Translations under genes and position numbers: made by a program
Shown here: positions 1 through 10,179 of the stretch, in pieces
Layout: each line of letters opens with the position of its first letter
How positions within the stretch are numbered: the first letter of the stretch is position 1
DNA from: Poecilobothrus nobilitatus
Taxonomy: Eukaryota; Arthropoda; Insecta; Diptera; Dolichopodidae
Length of the DNA stretch: 64,000 nt
Direction of reading: 5' to 3'
Assembly: GCA_947095535.1 (NCBI GenBank)
Contig: OX352772.1
Coordinates: forward strand, 32,259,445-32,323,444
The notes under the pieces: model-generated
The model's input: the letters and a program-made list of their open reading frames with translations, nothing else
Told to the model about the DNA's origin: nothing
The model's database searches: none

Positions 1-1249
1 GAGATCAAATATTAATGTTTTATAATTTCTTAACTGAAACCCACATCCAACGTACAACAATTTATTGATCTTAGAGTAATGTTTTGTCTTTATTTAAGAA
101 TATTGTTTATAACTATTTATCTGTCAGAATTGTGTTCTCAGCCTGAATTTCTTAAATAAACAAAAAAACATGTTTTTATTTTTTATAAAATTAAAAAACC
201 TTAAAAATTCGAAAAATTCTTTTTTTGGTTACAGGAATTTCCTAAAGAAAATTTATATTTTTATTTTTTTGAAATTACCATTACCTGATTTTTTTTTTAT
301 TTGGTAAAATATGTCAAAGAAATTTGGTTTTTCCTTCCCAGAAAACGGAGCTCTTTAAATTCCACATATAATTTTAAGGATATTTCTCACTTTTCCGGTT
401 GTTCAAGTAGAAAACAAAATTTTCCGAAATAAATTTTTTCTTAGATTTTATCCAGAGAAAATCCTTTCAAACCCAAATCTACATTCCTTTGTGAAGGAAA
501 ACATATGTCCTGTATGTTATTAATTTTTACAAGGATTGTTGTAGGTGTTTGTTTGTTTTTTAGTATACTATGTTGTCCTTCAAAATGATTTTATTGGAAA
601 ATAGAAGAAACTAGAAGCAATATTTTATAGCATAATTCTAAAGAACTTAAAAAAATTTTGTTTTTATTTTTCATTGGTTGATTTGAGTAAAATTGTAGTT
701 CTTAGTGAAAGGAATGACCATAAAATAGAAATCGGAAATAATTTAATATGTAGATTTGGTTTGTTTTCCTTTTTAACATAGTTTTGAATTTAGTTTTTGT
801 TGGTTTTGATTGTTGATCCGATTTTGAAAATTTTTTTTTTATATTATTATTCAAGAATAAAAGAAGAGCTTTTCGAAATTAAGTGATAAATTTTGAAAGA
901 TGTCACAAGTAAAAAAAAGAAAACAAATAGTTTTTTTTACAGAGTTTAAAGAAATTTGAATTTTGTAAAGTTATTCAACTTTTTTTGTAAATGAATATTT
1001 ATATTTTATTAACCTTAATTTTGGCATAGATTTTTGGTTAGATATAAAGATACAAAGCAAATTAGACTCGAAAAAAATTGAGATAAAAGAAAAAAAAAAA
1101 ACCTGATAATAAATAATTTTTTGATTCTTTTGTTGATATGAAAAAGAATTATATATTTCATTAAACACTAATATTTGAAAGAGCTTTAATTAATTAGTTA
1201 GATCAACAGAGTGAGTTTTGGAATGGTATTAATATTTTTAAGACAAATG
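1..1249. other. A+T-rich DNA without recognised features
   Basis: No gene, RNA or repeat family was recognised. The stretch consists of A/T-rich sequence with many T and A homopolymers. The one frame over 60 codons here (971-1168, minus) is low-complexity Phe/Tyr/Ile/Lys-rich translation of homopolymers and has no domain. Confidence 0.6.
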
Positions 1250-1260
1250 CACAGAGTTTT

Positions 1261-1528
1261 ATTTATTTATTTATTTATATTAATATTACATACATAAATG
1301 TAATGCAATATTATTGAACCATATCGGCTACTAAGGCCATTATAGGTTTTTCATACTATTATTAAATTATATACTAATATTATTTATTTTGTTTATATTA
1401 TATACTATATATTTACATTATATTTGGTCGTAAGGGGGGTATGTAAAGAAAAAAAACACTGCAGGGATCGAACCCACACTCATTCGGTTAATACGCCATA
1501 CGGCTACCCACTAGGCTACCGAAGCCCC
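1261..1528 (-). mobile_element. SINE-1 copy 1 (tRNA-headed SINE)
   Basis: Read on the minus strand, the element starts GGGGGCTTCGGTAGCC with an A box (TAGCCTAGTGG) and a B box (GGTTCGATCCC), the split Pol III promoter of tRNA-derived SINEs. A unique A+T-rich body follows, and the 3' end is (AAAT)n, seen as ATTTATTT on the + strand at 1261-1276. This copy has lost part of the block after the B box that holds one arm of the TCGTAAG/CTTACGA hairpin seen in other copies. It is flanked by 11-bp repeats at 1250-1260 and 1529-1539 with one mismatch. The tRNA-like part does not fold as a working tRNA. Confidence 0.85.
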
Positions 1529-1539
1529 CACCGAGTTTT

Positions 1540-2909
1540 TTTTTTTTTTTTATTCTTACTTTTTATTTATTTCTTCTGTTTCTGTTTACATCCTTAAAAA
1601 GTTTACAAAATTAGATTAACTTAATGTTTAAATTGATTTACATGTAAAAATAATAATTTTTATTTTGTAAATTTTGGTTTTCTTTTCTTAATTTACTCTT
1701 CTGTATTTAACAAATAATAATTTTATATGTATTTGAATTTCTTTTATATACTAATTGTAAAAAACATATCTAAAAACCAATTAATTATTTTTTTATATGT
1801 TAAAAATAAAAGCTTAAAAACTAACTTAACCTACTAGACTATGAAAAAAAAAAAAAAAGAAAAAAATAAAATAAAACTTTAATATCAAACTATTACAGAG
1901 TCAATTTAATTTTTTAACCACCAGTAATCTTTATAGACACACATATCCCTATTTGGAATATGGGTGTCGTGTATTTTAAACTCCCAATGTCAACACTATT
2001 TGGATCAAACTCTATTTTAGAACATGTAGCCCTTCTACCATAATGAAATAGTAGAGGAACATGGTTTTGATTTTGAAGCCCGATTTTAATGTTTTTTTAA
2101 TATACTCATCGTTATGGTAGAATATATGGGATATAAAACCATTTTCGGGAGTGTTCATTGCTCTATCAAAATGATTGCGAATCAATTTAATTATGAAATT
2201 ATCGATTCGTGTTAATTTTGATTTTCCATATATGTATTTGTTTGAAAGATAATGAGTAAAATTTGTTTCAGGTTTTCTACTTTCACTTAAACACACTCTT
2301 ATGCACTTTCTCTCAAATTTTCTTAATTTTTCCATCAAGCTGGCACTTATGTTGTACCAGATTGGTGCTGCGTAGGATAATGTAGGTCTGATAAAAGCTT
2401 GATAACTAAGGATTTTAACTCTTGTACTGATATTTTTATTGAAAAATAGTTGATTGCATGCCATAAAAGCCTTATTTGTTTTCGAGATAGTTTCTTTGAT
2501 ATGGTAAGAGTAGTTAGTGTTATAATTAAGGTTAACTCCGAGATATTTAACATTTGTTTTTTTTGGTAATATGCCATTTGAAGGAGTTTTAATTTCGAAC
2601 TTTCTCCATTGCTTTTTTAAATTATAATTTAAGGTTTTATAAGTATTTCGGAATAGAATGGTTTCGCATTTATTATAGTTAATTTTTAGTTGCCAGACTT
2701 TACAATAATCAATTACAACATTAAACATTTTTTTCGCAGCATTGTTAATATTTTCTATTTTGTTATTACTAGTATAAAATATAAGAGCATCGGCAAAGGC
2801 CAAAGAATAATTTTCGCCCTTGATTAAATTTAAGGTCTCAAGAAGTTCATTAATATATAACGAGAATAATATTGGCGAATTCACCGTGCCTTGCATTAGG
2901 CCGTGCCCC
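1540..2909 (-). mobile_element. 5'-truncated non-LTR retrotransposon (LINE)
   Basis: The minus strand holds the 3' part of an RT open frame (2012-2902), then about 470 bp of A+T-rich 3' UTR ending in a poly(A) tail, seen as a T run at 1536-1551 that overlaps the target duplicate. The 5' end breaks off abruptly at 2909, inside the RT domain, as is usual for incomplete target-primed reverse transcription. The 11-bp repeats at 1529-1539 and 2910-2920 (10 of 11 identical) fit as its target-site duplication. It sits between SINE-1 copies in the same orientation. Confidence 0.85.
2012..2902 (-). pseudogene. Reverse transcriptase C-terminal half, jockey/CR1-like, 5' truncated
   Basis: This is an uninterrupted frame of about 296 codons covering the palm and thumb of a non-LTR reverse transcriptase. 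It starts at the motif GLMQGTVNSPILFSLYINEL. The catalytic box reads FADA where the family has F/YADD, so the second metal-binding aspartate is replaced. Downstream come the usual VKYLGVNLN segment, the QAFIRPTLSYAAPIWYN motif and a KLRKFERKCIRVCLS helix. No fingers, endonuclease or ORF1 remain, because the element is truncated at the 5' end. The frame is open but cannot encode an active enzyme. The exact clade is not assigned; jockey-group is the best guess. Confidence 0.85.
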
Positions 2910-2918
2910 CACCGAATT

Positions 2919-2920
<2 letters not shown>

Positions 2921-2949
<29 letters not shown>

Positions 2950-3196
2950 TATTAATATTACATACATAAATGTAATGCAATATTTATTGAACCATCGGCT
3001 ACCAAGGCCATTATTGGTTTTTATACTATTATTAAATTATATACTAATATTATTTATTTTGTTTATATTATATACTATATATTTACATTATATTTGGTCG
3101 TAAGGGGGTATGTAAAGAAAAAAACACTTACGACCTGTGCAGGGATCGAACCCACACTCCTTCGGTTAATACGCCACACGCCTACCCACTAGGCTA
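2921..3196 (-). mobile_element. SINE-1 copy 2, head trimmed
   Basis: It is nearly identical to copies 3 and 5 over the body. It keeps the B box (GGTTCGATCCC) and an A box at its edge, but lacks about 10 bases of the GGGGCTTCGG start. It is flanked by perfect 11-bp repeats CACCGAATTTT at 2910-2920 and 3197-3207. The GGTCGTAAG/CTTACGACC hairpin arms are intact. The small open frame on the + strand (2903-3103) is only a read-through of this element. Confidence 0.85.
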
Positions 3197-3207
3197 CACC
3201 GAATTTT

Positions 3208-3490
3208 ATTTATTTATTTATTTATTTATATTAACATTGCATACATAAATGTAATGCAATATTATTGAACCATCGGCTACCAAGGCCATTATAGGTTTTT
3301 TTTTTTTTATACTATTATTAAATTATATACTAATATTATTTATTTTGTTTATATTATATACTATATATTTACATTATATTTGGTCGTAAGGGGGGTATGT
3401 AAAGAAAAACACTTACGACCTGTGCAGGGATCGAACCCACACTCCTTCGGTTAATAAGCCACGCGCCTACCCACTAGGCTACCGAAGCCC
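3208..3490 (-). mobile_element. SINE-1 copy 3, full length
   Basis: This complete copy runs on the minus strand: GGGGCTTCGGTAGCC head, A box TAGCCTAGTGG, B box GGTTCGATCCC, hairpin arms GGTCGTAAG and CTTACGACC, A+T-rich body and (AAAT)n end. It has a T insertion run near 3298-3308. It is bounded by CACCGAATTTT at 3197-3207 and 3491-3501, the first of which it shares with copy 2. Confidence 0.88.
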
Positions 3491-3501
3491 CACCGAATTT
3501 T

Positions 3502-3942
3502 AATTTCTAAAAAAATTAAATAAATAACTTGGAAAATTTGCATAGATTTAGGCGAAGGTATAGCAAATCTGTATAATGGTTTAATTATGCATAATTAACA
3601 ATAAATTATTATTTTTAATAACATAAATTTTTAGTAAATATCCATAATAACATGTAATAATTAATTATAATATATGTTTATGGATAGTGTACACATATAT
3701 CTGACAGGTAAAAAAAAATCCCATATAAATTTATTTTATTGTAGACACAAATTTGTAATTTTAAATGTACAAACATTTTATAATTTTAGCATCTTCAAAA
3801 ATACATCATCATCATACATCATAATTCCAGCATAATTACCTTTAGTTGGAAATCTCTGGAAATGTTGTTATAGAGGAAGAGATAAATATTGAATATCTTT
3901 CCTCTCTAGGTTTCGATTAATTTATAAAGTACATTTTTCTAT
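3502..3942. other. A+T-rich spacer
   Basis: No gene or recognised repeat was seen. The stretch is A+T-rich, with an ATCATC-like short run near 3808-3820. Confidence 0.5.
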
Positions 3943-4857
3943 GTTTTTTAGCACATTTCCAAAAAATGTTGAAAAAATGTGCTTATTAGTTTCACTCTAT
4001 CCGTCCGTCCGTCTGCTTACAAAACTTCTACACCGTTAAAGATAGAGAAACAAAATTTTAACCATGGCTAGGTCTCATAAAAAAATAAATTTTGTGGAGC
4101 AACTTTTTCATGTAGCCCCATCCATTACGGAGCTACAGCTTCTCAAAACTTTGAACAAGCGCTATTTTTAAATGCATATATCTCATGTTCTGCTTAAGAT
4201 TTTTTCAATCTGAAAACGTCATTCGACAGGTATTTTTTTTGGCTTTGTAAATTAATATAAAAATTGTACAATTTTTTTTTAAATTTTGTATTTAAATTTA
4301 CCGTTATGTGAACACTAAATTTGGCATGATTTTTCTACCCTCATAACTCCGAACGCTTTTAAATAGGGACTTGCAATTTTGAGACAGGAAAGACCTTTTA
4401 GAATTAGTATAAGTTTCCTCAAAACATTTTTTTGAACCACCCCCTGTTTATGAGCTATTAGGGCTCCAAAATTAAAAATTTGCTGTTTTTAAACACCTAT
4501 AATTTAGACACCTGTACACATTTTACTTCGGCAAGATATAAAAATTAAAGCTACAGTAATATATTTTTACGTGTGTTAAAGGTTTCTTTTAGTTATATAG
4601 AGTCCAAGAGATACAGCCCTTCAAAATTGCAAAAAAGCCCGATTTTCAGATGTATATATCTCAGACTCAACCGCCAGATGACCGAAAATTTTATTATTTT
4701 CATAAAGCAATATCAAAATTATGCAATATTTCGTAATTTACGATTTAAATTTACCGCTGAAAACCACATTTTACGTGAAATTTTTTTTTCCGTCATGTCT
4801 TCAGATAAGAACCTGAATTTTTGAGGCAAGAAAGAACTTTTAGAGTTAGTATAAGTT
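3943..4857 (+). mobile_element. Family D repeat, copy A (one terminal inverted repeat)
   Basis: The element begins TTTTTTAGCACATTTCCAAA, the same terminal sequence found at one end of copies B and C. It continues with a pyrimidine-rich TCCGTCCGTCCGTCTG block, GGAGCTACAGCTTCTC, the phrase TAAATTTACCGTTATG and CCTTTTAGAATTAGTATAAG. About 477 bp further on, a second diverged monomer repeats the order (GAGATACAGCCCTTC, AAATTTACCGCTG, CTTTTAGAGTTAGTATAAG). The far terminus is missing where SINE-2 copy A begins. There is no transposase frame, so it is non-autonomous. The small frame at 4573-4824 lies inside it and has no domain. Confidence 0.65.
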
Positions 4858-5005
4858 TAAATTACACAGCGTTTCCTGTTCATGCGTGGCTATAAATGTC
4901 GTAAGGGGGAATAAATCTAACGACGTGTGTGGCACTCGAAACCACACTCCTTCGGTGTTTACAGCGTATTTTATACGCTCTTACCTACTACACCATCGAG
5001 GCCCC
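4858..5005 (-). mobile_element. SINE-2 copy A (tRNA-headed SINE)
   Basis: The minus strand starts GGGGCCTCGATGGTGTAG, followed by TATAAAATACGCTGTAAACA and a degenerate B box (GGTTTCGAGTGCC), then GTCGT...TTACGACA hairpin arms. Relative to the 22,461 and 38,601 copies it lacks the last 30 or so bases of the 3' tail. It abuts family D copy A, so its 3' end may have been lost with the D terminus. No convincing target duplication was found. Confidence 0.7.
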
Positions 5006-5607
5006 AATATTTACTTATACCAAAAATGTTTATGCAAATACTTAACTCAGTTACACAATTTAATGAAATTATTTTAATAAATATTACATAATTTTCCATA
5101 AAAGGTGATGGTGTTGTGTCATAACCAAAATACTTTAAATTAAATAATTAAGAACTGTTTAATGAATGAATAGGAAAAAACAAACCAAATGAATAAAACA
5201 AAGTATAATCTTATTTACATACATATTATTGTAATTTGTAATGTTTGGTTTCTTTAAAATATTTTGAAAGTCTTACAAGGATCAAAGGTGTAATATGATT
5301 ATCACATTCGTTTTTCTAAGCTTCTTAAAATTCTTTATACACTTTTGAATTATCTATAAAAATCTCATTTAGATATCAAGATACTAAAAATGAATGTATG
5401 TACATAATATAATTAAATGAATAATTAAGTCCATTTTATTTGCAATTTTAATGGATTTGTTTCAAATTAGATTTGAATTTATTTTTAATTTTTTTAAGTA
5501 ATTCAAAATAATTTTGCCCTTGAAAATGAATTGAAAATTATTTTATTTTCTTTTTCTTAATCCTGATAATGGTTTTTATATATTATATAAATAATTTTCT
5601 TATATTG

Positions 5608-5642
<35 letters not shown>

Positions 5643-6060
5643 AAGAAAATGTTTAATGAAATTAATTTCCATTTAAATATTTTCTGTCAGAATTTATTTA
5701 AAAATTATTTCTAAATAAATAGAGAGAGAGAGGGAATCAAATTTACTATATCCAATGGTGTCCTGTCCTCCTAATATTTTTCTTAATGTATAAATATGGA
5801 AATGTTTTTTTAAAGTGTTAAATTACTTTAAACAAAATTTTTTTCTTAAATTTTAAAGATTTGTCCTAAATATTCGAACAACAAAAAAAAAAAAGAAAAC
5901 AACAATTTATGGGTTTAATAAACATTTTTATTGTACTTTATATATACAACCGATCATAAAAGTAATGTACAAATAAATAAGGGACGAAGAAATTTTGGAC
6001 TTTATATTTGAAAAAGAAAAATCCTGTAATTTAAATATGGAAAAATTTAAGGTGAGCGCC
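5006..6060. repeat. A+T-rich DNA with (TA)n and (AG)n microsatellites
   Basis: A (TA)n tract covers about 5608-5642 and a short (AG)n tract lies at 5721-5732. The rest is featureless A+T-rich sequence; no gene was seen. Confidence 0.6.
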
Positions 6061-6200
6061 ACGAAATCCCAAGTAAAAAATTCGAAATGACAAAATTCCA
6101 AATTAACTTTAATACCCAAATCCAAAACCCTAAATTGCCAAATCTCAAAATACCAAAATCGCAAATTCCAAAATCCCAAAATAACAAAATCTTAAAACTT
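6061..6200. repeat. Degenerate short-period minisatellite (AAATCCCAAA-like)
   Basis: About a dozen imperfect iterations of roughly 8 to 11 bases built on AAAT(C/A)CCAAA occur in succession. Translated on the minus strand they give a repetitive Phe/Trp/Leu-rich frame (5928-6179), which I consider a by-product of the repeat rather than a protein. The repeat is flanked by plain A+T-rich DNA. Confidence 0.65.
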
Positions 6201-7539
6201 CAAAAAGTAAAGTAAATTTACAGATTTAAGAATTATCTACAAAATGAGGAAATTGTTTAGTAGTGGTTTCGGGCTTCACCATCAGAACTATTAAGAAAAA
6301 AATTAATTTCTAGCGTTGTTTCATGTCGTTTATAGAATGGACTTAAGAGGTGGATTCAAAATCAGGGTTTTAATCTTTTTAGTGAGGGCTTGGCGGTAGC
6401 AGCCCCCTTTTATTTATGTTTAAATATATGTAAAGTAAATAATTGCAGGGAATTTCTAGTTGCTTACAAAATCACAGGTTTACAGAATATTTACACATAT
6501 GTATATGCAATATCTGAATTTGGAGTGACTTTTAGTTATGGTTATGAAAAAAAAGTTATACGCTTTTCCAAAATATTTAAAAAAAAAGAAATATAAATAT
6601 GTAGTAGACATATAATTTTTCCTAATATTTTTCGCATTAACATACTTTTTGCTAAAATTTTAGTTTTCTAGACTTTACGCAATCACATTTTTTTTTTTCA
6701 ATAAATCGTAGAATTATGATAGCTTTGGGATTTTGAATTTTTTTATTTGAGTTTTTGTATTTGAAGTTTCATCGCCAACCCAAATTTCAGTAATTATTTG
6801 GAAATTTTAATAATATACTTTTTCCTACACAAATTTTGCAACTAAGATACTTTGTTTTTCAAATCAACAATTTTGGAATTTAATTAGAATTGAAATGGAA
6901 TAAAAAATTTCAATTAAAATTAAATTATTATGATTTAAAAGAGAGCTTATTTAATATAAATTGGAAATAAATTAGAATATTTATACTTAGTTGGAAACAC
7001 AATAAGGAAACATCAGCTTTGAAAAATATTTAATTACATATGGCTCTTATATAATTTAGTAGAAAACTGAGACAATAAAATCACAATAACAAAGTGATAT
7101 TCAAGTTCAATATTTAAATTTTTAATTTTGAAGTTGAAGCCAACTATCATAATAAACTTTAGATTCAAGTAGTTGCCAAGTTCCACATACGTTCTTTTAT
7201 GAAATTTACAGAAAAAAGGTTTATAAAAAATGATGAGCTTCTATGAGTGTCCCTACATAGCGGTAGAGCCATTATATAGTTAATATCGGCTTATTAAAAT
7301 ATAAGATTACTACAAGTATCTCATGATATACTAAAAATACTTTGCTCTTTCAAACAATGTACCAAACTTTGAAATATAACCGTCAGTTTATGTGCACATA
7401 AACAACAAGAAAATGTTAGTATAAGTATAGCCGATATTGAAGAGAACAATTTTTTATTTTATCCTTTTTTTAAATATTTTGCAAAATATTTTTATAATGT
7501 AACGGCACATTTTTATTATTTCGTTTTTTTTTGTTTTGT
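6201..7539. other. A+T-rich spacer
   Basis: No gene or classified repeat was seen. The frame at 6390-6596 has no recognisable domain and is probably chance. Confidence 0.5.
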
Positions 7540-8350
7540 TTTTTTATATTCTTCGGCTCCAATGATCAAGTTTTATGGCAACAACTTCTGTAAAATTTGG
7601 TTGTGATGGTATGACAGGTTCGGGTAGCTGCCATACAACTTCTCTTTTGAAATAAAAATAACTCAGTGTATACTAAAGCTAAGAACCTGAAATTTAGTAA
7701 AGAGCTGTCGAGTTACATGCCAACAATTTGTGTAAAATTTAGTTGATCTAAAGCAGCCGGTTCAGGCTTCTTGCTTTTCTTGGAACTAATGAAGCTAGGC
7801 TTCCAAAATCTTATAAATGATGATCAAGTTGTATGACAACAACTTCTGTAAAACTTGTTTGTGCTGGTGCAACAGTAACGGGTAGCTGCCATACAACTTC
7901 TCTTTTTAAATGAAAATAACTTAGTGTCTGTTGAAGCTAGGGATCTGAAATTTAGTGAAGAGATGTCCAGTTACACGCCAAAAACTTTTGTAAAATTTTA
8001 TTGGTCTAAAGCAGCCAGTTCAGGCTTCTTGCTTTTCTTGAAACTTAATGAAGCTAGGCGTCTAAAATTTTATAAATGATGATCAAGTTTTATGGGAACA
8101 ACTTCTGTAAAACTTGGTTGTCCTTGTGCAATAGATTCGCGTAGCATTTATTCGCATTTATTTACATAAATATATATGTGCAATAGATTCGCGTAGCATT
8201 TATTCGCATTTATTTACATAAATATATCTCTGCAGTTAACGTCGGTCATAAAACATCTGAAAGTTTTTAAAAGATGATCAAGTTTTATAGAAACATACGG
8301 GTATCCCAGAGTTAACACAGTCTACTCTACTGCATTCTTCCTCGTTTTTA
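7540..8350 (-). mobile_element. Family F repeat, block 1, with ~258-bp internal tandem units
   Basis: The word TGATCAAG followed by TTTTATGGCAACAACTTCTG recurs at 7563, 7821 and 8080 (spacing 258 and 259), each inside a longer similar unit with GGGTAGCTGCCATACAACTT and GCAGCC(G/A)GTTCAGGCTTC. A partial fourth unit starts at 8275. On the minus strand the right end reads AAAACGAGGAAGAATGC, followed by GGATACCCGTATG. These words resemble the ends of DINE-1-like repeats of Drosophila (family knowledge, not searched). Related copies lie at 9437-9640, 13,264-13,975 and 24,640-25,035. It carries no protein and is non-autonomous. Confidence 0.65.
8125..8227. repeat. Near-perfect 52-bp tandem duplication
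   Basis: Bases 8125-8176 (starting TGTGCAATAGATTCGCG) are repeated at 8177-8227 with no internal difference. The duplication interrupts family F block 1. It is either very recent or an assembly artefact. Confidence 0.9.
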
Positions 8351-9320
8351 TAAGAGGTTTACTTTGTGAGAATTAAAATGGTGTATTTATTAAAAATAAT
8401 ACTTAAATATAGTTTTATTATAAATACGACTAGCAGATTCAAACAGAATACATACAATAATTAAATGGAAGTATACTTGTTAAGTTAATTTACCAAGTCA
8501 GTTGTTGTGATATATTGTACAAAATATTTAATTAAACAAAATATAGTAAATCAACAAAGATAACAACATTTTAAATGAAAATCATTTAAAATATTAAAAA
8601 ATAAAAGCTCGTTATTTTAATGTATAAACTTTTAATCTTAAATATAAATCCTTATTCTTTACTAAATATTTATCAAATGTCCATTTATTTTCTGAAATTC
8701 ATTATAAATGAAATAAATCTACAAAAGTTGACAAATTTATAACTATATTATATATAATATATATATATGTATATATGTATATGTAGATATATATATGTAA
8801 TAATTTTAAGATTTATATGTACGTGTACAACACATTAATTTCAAATTTTTTAGCAACAAATTTACTGATTTTAAATTACACTTAATACATTACTTAGTAT
8901 CCTTGTTTACAGTTATACAATTTTTTAATACTTAAAACTTATATATAGTAAGAAAAAAAAAATTCTTTTAAAATATTGAAAATCCTTTTTCTAAAAATAT
9001 TTATATTTTTTTTTTTCTGAAAATTATTAGGACGTAAGGATTTTTGTTTAAATAAAATGTCTGAACTTTGGTTCCATTTCAAGTTAATATTATCAGCTTT
9101 TTTGTAGAATTTCAAAATTTGGTTGTCATTATGTCAAATTGCCGAAGATTTTTCAGATGATGGTGATCCAAATTTCACTTTGTTAGTCAAAATATCAATA
9201 AGAATTAAAAAAAAAAAAAAATGTAAAGATTTCCTCCCATAGTCCTGAATATTAAATAAATTTTTGGATATATAATGTAAGGTTATAATAAATTTTCCAT
9301 TACGTTTGTTACCTTAAATG
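8351..9320. other. A+T-rich spacer
   Basis: Nothing recognised. A TA/TATG-rich low-complexity patch lies at about 8735-8800. Confidence 0.5.
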
Positions 9321-9436
9321 AGATTTGATATAGATATAGAAATAGTAGTTTATATATCTATATCATAGATATGACTACATAATATAGATATAGATAGTAG
9401 TTTTCTATATCTGTAGTTTTTTATATCTACACATAT
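9321..9436. repeat. Low-complexity GATATA/TATATC repeat
   Basis: Iterated AGATATAGATA and its reverse complement TATCTATATC alternate through this stretch, so it can fold back on itself. No gene is associated. Confidence 0.6.
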
Positions 9437-9640
9437 CTAATCGATTTAGTTGATTACGTTCATCTCAGCCGAACAATAACTCAAAAAGCAATTATGGATC
9501 TAGCTAGCTTGTTCTCTACATCGCCGATGAGTTTGAGTAGCTGCTGTACAACTTTTTTTTATTATTAAAATAACTCAGTATCTGATTAAGCTAGCTGGTA
9601 GATATTAAAAAAATTTGCAAAATGATTAAGTTTCGATAAG
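9437..9640 (-). mobile_element. Family F fragment
   Basis: The stretch TTTGAGTAGCTGCTGTACAA, then AAAATAACTCAGTATCTG and AAGCTAGCTGG parallels the 7540-8110 unit (GGGTAGCTGCCATACAACTT, AAAATAACTTAGTGTCTG, GAAGCTAGGG). It is strongly diverged and partial. Confidence 0.5.
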
Positions 9641-10179
9641 AATTGATTTTTATTTGCCAAAAATGCAGGAGCCAAGAATAGAGATTCAAAATAAAATAAA
9701 TAAAGCTGTAACTATACTGATAACTACTGATATATAAGAACAAAGATTTTTGTTTTTATTTTTAAAAAAGTTTAAATTCTTAGAATCTTAATTTTTTTTT
9801 TTAAATAAAATTTTAAATCTTAAATACTATAAAAATTTAATTCCGTAACGGTAAATATACTGCAAAGTTTTCTTAAAATAAAAGTACATATACTAAAAAC
9901 GGAAGCAAAGCAATATATACATATTATCTATATATTGTACAAACAAAAGAAAATTATTTATACCTATTCAAAATATTATATAAATATATATATATATATG
10001 AACTATTAGCACATCTAATACTTATTTAAAAAGGAATAAGAAAATACAAAACTATAAATACAGATGTATATAAAAAAAATACATAAATACATTTATGTGT
10101 AATTTAAGAAGGAAAGAAAAGACTATGGAATAACAAAACTAACAAACAAAAAAAAATAAGGTAAAATGTAAACTATTTG
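9641..10179. other. A+T-rich spacer
   Basis: No gene or classified repeat was seen; it contains a short (TA)n tract near 9980-10000. Confidence 0.5.

Larger units (their letters stand above)
1250..3501 (-). repeat. Cluster of four retroelements at one reused target site
   Basis: The target word CACCGAATTTT, or a near variant, occurs five times: 1250-1260 (CACAGAGTTTT), 1529-1539 (CACCGAGTTTT), 2910-2920, 3197-3207 and 3491-3501. Between successive copies lie SINE-1, a 5'-truncated LINE, SINE-1 and SINE-1, all with their 3' ends toward low coordinates. Each element is thus flanked by what looks like its own 11-bp target-site duplication, as expected from target-primed reverse transcription. 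Either the same site was reused four times, or the array grew partly by recombination between duplicated targets. The two adjacent SINEs (2921-3196, 3208-3490) differ at several bases, so they are not a very recent tandem duplication. Confidence 0.8.

Noticed and set aside
2903..3103. Small protein on the + strand (66 codons)
   Set aside because: It lies wholly across a LINE edge and SINE-1 copy 2 and encodes only (ATTT)n-derived Ile/Phe/Leu/Tyr stretches.
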